Assembly (NCBI RefSeq): GCF_001956315.1
Contig: NZ_MOLY01000030.1
Location: 48,475 to 112,474 of the forward strand
Direction of reading: 5' to 3'
Length of the DNA stretch: 64,000 nucleotides
Source: Sphingomonas montana
GTDB taxonomy: Bacteria; Pseudomonadota; Alphaproteobacteria; Sphingomonadales; Sphingomonadaceae
A program made the translations under genes and the position numbers. Below are positions 60,578 through 64,000 of the stretch, one piece after another. Position 1 is the stretch's first letter. The number at the start of each line of letters is the position of its first letter. The notes under the pieces were generated by a model. The model did not search any database. It worked only from the letters and a program-made list of their open reading frames with translations, and had not been told where the DNA came from.

Positions 60578-61654
60578 ATGCCCGATCGACGCGACGTTTT
60601 GCTAGGCTCGGCCGCGCTTGCCCTCGGCGGTTTGAGCGGCTGCAGCAGCACGGTCGGCGGCGCCTACGACACCACGATGAGCAGGCTGCGGGCACCGCTC
60701 GGACCGACACCCGATCTGCCCGACTTCGTGCGATATGCCACGCTCGCACCGAACGGTCACAACACGCAACCGTGGCGCTTTGCCGCCACACGCGCCGGCG
60801 TCGACATCCTGCCGGACCTGTCGCGACGGACACCGGTCGTCGATCCCGACGATCATCATCTGTTCGTCAGTCTCGGATGTGCCGCCGAAAACCTGGCGAT
60901 CGCGGCATCGGCAAGCGGACGGCCGGCGTCCATCGGCTTCGACCCGTCGGGCAACGGACGCATCGCCATCGGACTGGCCAGCGGCCAATCGCGCGATCTC
61001 GCTCTCTGCCGGGCGATCCCGGCACGTCAGTCGACACGTTCTCCCTACGATCGTCGGGCAATCCCGGTCGAAGACCTGAGAAGTCTCGAGCGCGCCGCCG
61101 CCGTCCCGGGCGTGTCGGTCCTGTTGATCACCGATCCGCCGGGCCGCGAGCGTGTTCTGGAAACCGTCCTCCACGCGAACGATCTGCAGATGGGTGATCC
61201 GGCCTTCATGGCGGAATTGATGCTCTGGCTGCGCTTCAACGAGGCGGCGGCACTCCGCACGGGTGACGGTCTCTACTCGGCCTGTTCCGGCAGTCGGACG
61301 TCGCCCACCTGGCTCGGCAAGCGGATGTTTCCGCTGTTCTTCACGAAGGCTTCCGAGACCGAACGCTACACCGAGCAACTCCGATCGTCCTCGGGCATCG
61401 CCGTCTTCATCGGCGACCGGGCGGACAGGGATCATTGGGTGCGGGTCGGCCGAAGCTTCGAGCGTTTCGCGCTTCAGGCGACGGTGCTCGGTCTGCGCCA
61501 CGCGCATGTCAACCAGCCGATCGAGGTGCCCGCGGTGCGCTCCGCCTTCGCCAAGTCGCTCGGTCTCGGTGACGGGCGTCCCGATCTGGTCATCCGGTTC
61601 GGCGCCGCACCGGCCTTGCCGATGGCGATGCGACGCGCACCGAAAATTACATAG
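60578..61654 (+). CDS. Acg-type nitroreductase family protein, Tat/lipoprotein signal
   Basis: A protein of 358 residues from the ATG at 60578 (GGAAAG upstream; 60554 also in frame). The twin-arginine-like start PDRRDVLLGSAALALGGLSG ends in a lipobox-like LSGC, so it may be exported and lipidated. The nitroreductase fold has LAPNGHNTQPWRFAATRAGV, VDPDDHHLFVSLGCAAENLA, ARQSTRSPYDRRAIP and late ALQATVLGLRHAHVNQPIEV. NGHNTQPW is the flavin-site motif of the Acg group (M. tuberculosis Rv2032, DosR regulon). Its role there is not settled. Confidence 0.88.
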   Translation: MPDRRDVLLGSAALALGGLSGCSSTVGGAYDTTMSRLRAPLGPTPDLPDFVRYATLAPNGHNTQPWRFAATRAGVDILPDLSRRTPVVDPDDHHLFVSLGCAAENLAIAASASGRPASIGFDPSGNGRIAIGLASGQSRDLALCRAIPARQSTRSPYDRRAIPVEDLRSLERAAAVPGVSVLLITDPPGRERVLETVLHANDLQMGDPAFMAELMLWLRFNEAAALRTGDGLYSACSGSRTSPTWLGKRMFPLFFTKASETERYTEQLRSSSGIAVFIGDRADRDHWVRVGRSFERFALQATVLGLRHAHVNQPIEVPAVRSAFAKSLGLGDGRPDLVIRFGAAPALPMAMRRAPKIT

Positions 61655-62010
61655 GGTCCGGACCCGTTCGCAGTCCGAAGGCGGGGGCCGCAGTAAGGGC
61701 AGCGCTCGGAAAGAAACGGCCAGCGTGTCGTAGCGGGTGGCGACGCTGCGGGCCCCCGCGACGCGGCAGAAGGCGTCTTCAACAAAGTGAAGCACTCGGT
61801 GGCCGAAAATGTCGGGAAGCGCGCTTTCGGGTGGCGACCGGGCTTGACCAGGACGGCGCCAACATCTCGCAAAGAACGGCGCGGTTCATCGGTATCATCG
61901 CCCTTCCCAGCATTCGGGTAGCGCATGCAGCCCGCCCGCTGGAATGGGCGGAAGCGTCTTCGACGGCGCTGACGTCGCCGGGTGGCAGCGCCAGCGCCCA
62001 ATCCACCGAT
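61655..62010 (-). pseudogene. IS5-family transposase C-terminal remnant
   Basis: In reading frames that shift midway, the minus strand encodes DTDEPRRSLRDVGAVLVKPG and RHPKARF, then HFVEDAFCRVAGARSVATRY and DTLAVSFRALPLL. IS5-type transposases end in RxLVExxFxRLKxxRRIATRYDKLAxxFxxA, so this is the final catalytic part (the Glu of VEDAF) with a frameshift at about 61800. Terminal inverted repeats were not identified. It separates the nitroreductase end from the hypothetical gene at 62051. Confidence 0.7.
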
Positions 62011-62050
62011 TGGGCTTGAGCCCTACTGCAAGGTCGACGCGCGTTGCAGG

Positions 62051-62605
62051 TCAGGCCTGAACGCGTGCAACCAAAGCGGCGCGTGTCGCCAGCCGGTCCA
62101 TCAGATCCGCAGTGTCGATCGTCGTGCCGTCACCCACTTTGGAGACAAGCGGCCTGGCGAACAGCGCCATGTCGTGAATGACCGCGCGCTGATCGTTGGA
62201 TGCGCCTGCCAACATCGCAACGGTGACATTTTCCAACGCGACCAGTCTCGCCTTCAGCTGCGCGATCTCGCCGTCGGCCATGTCGTGTTCGACGGCATGG
62301 CCCACCGTCAGAGTCGGCCCATCATCGGCAGGCAGCGCACTTGCACCGTTATCGAAAGTTGGAGCCCGGGGTCTCGGCAGCGTCCCATCGGTTTGCGGCA
62401 CCAATCCCGTCCCGATCAAGACCGAAGAGGTCGGCAGGTTCGCGGAGGTGCCGGGGGCGGCGAGGGATGCCAGCCGCTTGCCATAGGCGGCCGCGATACC
62501 AGCGTGCGATAGCCGCGCACAGATATCTGTGGAGGCAAGCGCCAGCTCGGTCGATCGCGCGATCCGCCGCGTGCAATAGGCAGCTTCGTTAGCGATAGCG
62601 GGCAT
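62051..62605 (-). CDS. Hypothetical protein sharing a motif with the protein at 51555
   Basis: A 184-residue protein from the ATG at 62603-62605, with GGAGTTCCCC upstream. N-terminal helical part (EAAYCTRRIARSTELALAST, CARLSHAGIAAAYGKRLASL), then low-complexity Pro/Thr, then a C-terminal block IAQLKARLVALENVTVAMLA, GASNDQRAVIHDMALFARP. The last block matches the 131-residue protein at 51555-51950. The N-terminal helices resemble phasin-like proteins, weakly. A FixJ-like box lies about 100 bases upstream. Confidence 0.7.
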   Translation of the reverse strand: MPAIANEAAYCTRRIARSTELALASTDICARLSHAGIAAAYGKRLASLAAPGTSANLPTSSVLIGTGLVPQTDGTLPRPRAPTFDNGASALPADDGPTLTVGHAVEHDMADGEIAQLKARLVALENVTVAMLAGASNDQRAVIHDMALFARPLVSKVGDGTTIDTADLMDRLATRAALVARVQA

Positions 62606-62704
62606 GGGGAACTCCAACTTGATGCCCAATTGCCGATCACGGACGTGTCCGGGTTTGTGAGCGATAGGCTTCTGCTTAGCGCCCTCCCTCCATCGTGGGG
62701 ACGG

Positions 62705-62718
62705 TCGGGTTCTACCTA
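62705..62718 (-). promoter_or_regulatory. Candidate FixJ box 8 (TAGGTAGAACCCGA)
   Basis: On the minus strand, 100 bases before the hypothetical gene at 62605. It matches box 7 at 12 of 14 bases, so it is the weakest member of the set. Confidence 0.4.
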
Positions 62719-62743
62719 GTGACGGCAGTCGTTCGGAGACGAA

Positions 62744-63826
62744 TCAACGGCCCTCGACGAGCGCCTGGACATGCCGCGCGATCTGACGCTCCTCACGGGA
62801 CGGCAACATGATGGCGGCGCGGGTTGCCGTGAAGCCGGAAGCAGGCTCGCCATGATCCAACAGGCACACCCCCGCCCATGCGAGCCCGTCGCAGATGCTG
62901 CGGCGGACGGACGGATCATGTTCACCGATCCCGCCGGTGAAGACGATCCTGTCCACCCCGCCGAGCACGACCATCATCGCCGCGATCTGCTTGGCGACCG
63001 ACCGACAGAACATCGCAACTGCAAGGTCGGCATTCGCGTCCCCCGCCGCGGCGTGCAGTACGCGCATGTCGCCCGACCGCCCGGATACGCCGAGCATGCC
63101 GGCGTCCTTGTCGAGGAACCGTTCGAGTTCGTCGGGTCCGCATCCGAGCGTCCGCATCAGGTGGATCAGCACGCCGGGATCCAGGTCGCCCGTTCGCGTG
63201 CTCATGACGACGCCCCCCGTCGGCGTCAGGCCCATGCTGGTATCGACCGAGCGCCCCCCGCGTACCGCGGTCACGCTCGCCCCGTTGCCGAGATGCGCGA
63301 TGATGAGCCGGCCCGGCAGTTGATCGCCCAGCTGATCAACAACGGACTCGCACGAAAGGCCGTGAAAACCGTAGCGGTGGATGCCGTCCGCACGGAGCGC
63401 GCGGGGGATCGGCAGGGTCCGGGCGATGGCCGGCATCTCTGCATGGAACGCAGTGTCGAAGCAGGCGATCTGCGGCCGGCCCGGGTAGCGCGCCGCGGCT
63501 GCCTCCAGCAGCTTCAAAGCCTGCGGGACATGCAGTGGCGCAAACGGCTCCGCCCGTTCCAGTTCGCGGATCACCGCATCATCGACCAGGCAGTGCTGCA
63601 ACAGCTTCGGCCCGCCATGCACGATCCGGTGCCCGACCGAGGCGGGCGCCGGCGCACCCGCCTTCGCCAGAGCTGCATCGATCGTCGCGAATGCCGCCGC
63701 CCCGTCGGTCGGGTCGACCTGCCCCGCGACCAGTTCGCGAAGGTCGGGTGCCGCCAGGTCGAACGCGGCGAACTTGAGCGACGACGAACCGCTGTTCAGG
63801 ACCAATGCGATGCGCGGTTCGCTCAC
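62744..63826 (-). CDS. ackA: Acetate kinase
   Basis: A 360-residue enzyme from the GTG at 63824-63826, which overlaps the phosphoketolase stop as GTGA. Motifs are [120 protein letters not shown] and [20 protein letters not shown]. All acetokinase signatures are intact. It converts acetyl-phosphate and ADP to acetate and ATP, completing the phosphoketolase bypass. The family is usually about 400 residues, so this is on the short side. Confidence 0.95.
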   Translation of the reverse strand: MSEPRIALVLNSGSSSLKFAAFDLAAPDLRELVAGQVDPTDGAAAFATIDAALAKAGAPAPASVGHRIVHGGPKLLQHCLVDDAVIRELERAEPFAPLHVPQALKLLEAAAARYPGRPQIACFDTAFHAEMPAIARTLPIPRALRADGIHRYGFHGLSCESVVDQLGDQLPGRLIIAHLGNGASVTAVRGGRSVDTSMGLTPTGGVVMSTRTGDLDPGVLIHLMRTLGCGPDELERFLDKDAGMLGVSGRSGDMRVLHAAAGDANADLAVAMFCRSVAKQIAAMMVVLGGVDRIVFTGGIGEHDPSVRRSICDGLAWAGVCLLDHGEPASGFTATRAAIMLPSREERQIARHVQALVEGR

Positions 63827-64000
63827 GCCGGCCACTTCCATTCGCGCACCTCCGGCATGTCGTCGCCTTGTTCGGCGATGTAGAGCTTGTGCCGTTCCAT
63901 CGTCGCCCAGTAACGCGCGGTCTCGGCCGGCACCCGCCCCGCCAGCCGCGGGATGCGCTCGATCGCGTCGAGCGCGAGCCGGTAGCGATCGAGATCGTTC
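63823..64000 (-). CDS. xfp: Phosphoketolase (Xfp), C-terminal fragment
   Basis: The last 58 or so residues are inside the window: [40 protein letters not shown] and EVREWKWPA. DLDRYxLxxDxIxRxP and GxDMPEIRxWKW are the C-terminal phosphoketolase signature. The enzyme splits xylulose-5-P or fructose-6-P into acetyl-phosphate plus a shorter sugar phosphate. Its stop overlaps the acetate kinase start, so the product is handed to AckA, giving ATP without respiration. Confidence 0.92.
   Translation of the reverse strand, partial: NDLDRYRLALDAIERIPRLAGRVPAETARYWATMERHKLYIAEQGDDMPEVREWKWPA

Overview
The window reads as a chromosomal segment of a high-GC alphaproteobacterium of the Sphingomonadales, probably Sphingomonas or a close relative. 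The reasons are strong GC bias in the third codon position, a gene transfer agent (GTA) head-tail cluster, DUF6456, DUF6127 and DUF3297 genes of the kind seen in sphingomonads, and GTCATCC- and TTCTCGAC-type intergenic palindromes. I saw no rRNA, tRNA or CRISPR array.

Layout. (1) 1-7422, minus strand: an RcGTA-like structural cluster, from small terminase through large terminase, portal, DUF6127, prohead protease, capsid, connector, head closure, a 68-residue unknown, tail terminator, tail tube and two chaperone-type genes to the cut tape-measure gene. (2) 7.5-26.2 kb: housekeeping and accessory genes. These are a SOUL protein, ABC-F ATPase, DUF3297, GST, a divergent DUF6456/XRE pair with a palindrome between them, 6-phosphogluconolactonase, flavin reductase, L,D-transpeptidase, CorA, a lactonase/Gfo-Idh pair, EthD-MFS with a divergent LysR, an HNH protein, a second MFS and an ABC exporter. 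(3) 26.4-35.3 kb: a cyclic-di-GMP block. It has a GAF-GGDEF-EAL protein, a PhoP/PhoQ-like pair, and a tightly packed four-gene operon made of photoactive yellow protein (PYP), a PAS-PAS-GGDEF cyclase, a PYP-type 4-coumarate CoA ligase and a stand-alone EAL phosphodiesterase. (4) 35.3-36.8 kb: a decayed patch with a broken nuclease-like gene, a small XRE regulator and a frameshifted CopA tail. (5) 36.9-43.3 kb: FMN reductase, acetate/succinate CoA-transferase, SulP transporter, aldehyde dehydrogenase and zinc alcohol dehydrogenase. (6) 43.4-64.0 kb: an oxygen-limitation and stress island built around a haem-PAS FixL and FixJ. It carries universal stress protein, GH130 enzyme, P-type ATPase, acetyltransferase, alternative oxidase, CBS protein, two globins, DUF1971, L,D-transpeptidase, VIT transporter, oleate hydratase, iron-permease-like protein, Acg-like nitroreductase, acetate kinase and the end of phosphoketolase.

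How the genes work together. In the PYP operon, light sensing, chromophore activation, c-di-GMP synthesis and c-di-GMP breakdown are encoded on one transcript with overlapping stops and starts. This suggests a blue-light-controlled c-di-GMP switch. In the island, a 14-base motif with consensus TRSGTRGTTYCCGA occurs at eight intergenic sites. Each copy lies about 65-250 bases upstream of, and points towards, a transcription unit, so it is a good candidate FixJ operator. Phosphoketolase plus acetate kinase, the CoA-transferase and the alcohol/aldehyde dehydrogenases would give fermentative ATP and redox balance when FixL reports low oxygen; the alternative oxidase and globins would handle residual O2 or NO. 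The DUF6456/XRE pair 4 kb from the GTA cluster may be its regulator.

Family assignments come from recognised motifs and remembered family features. No database search was run.
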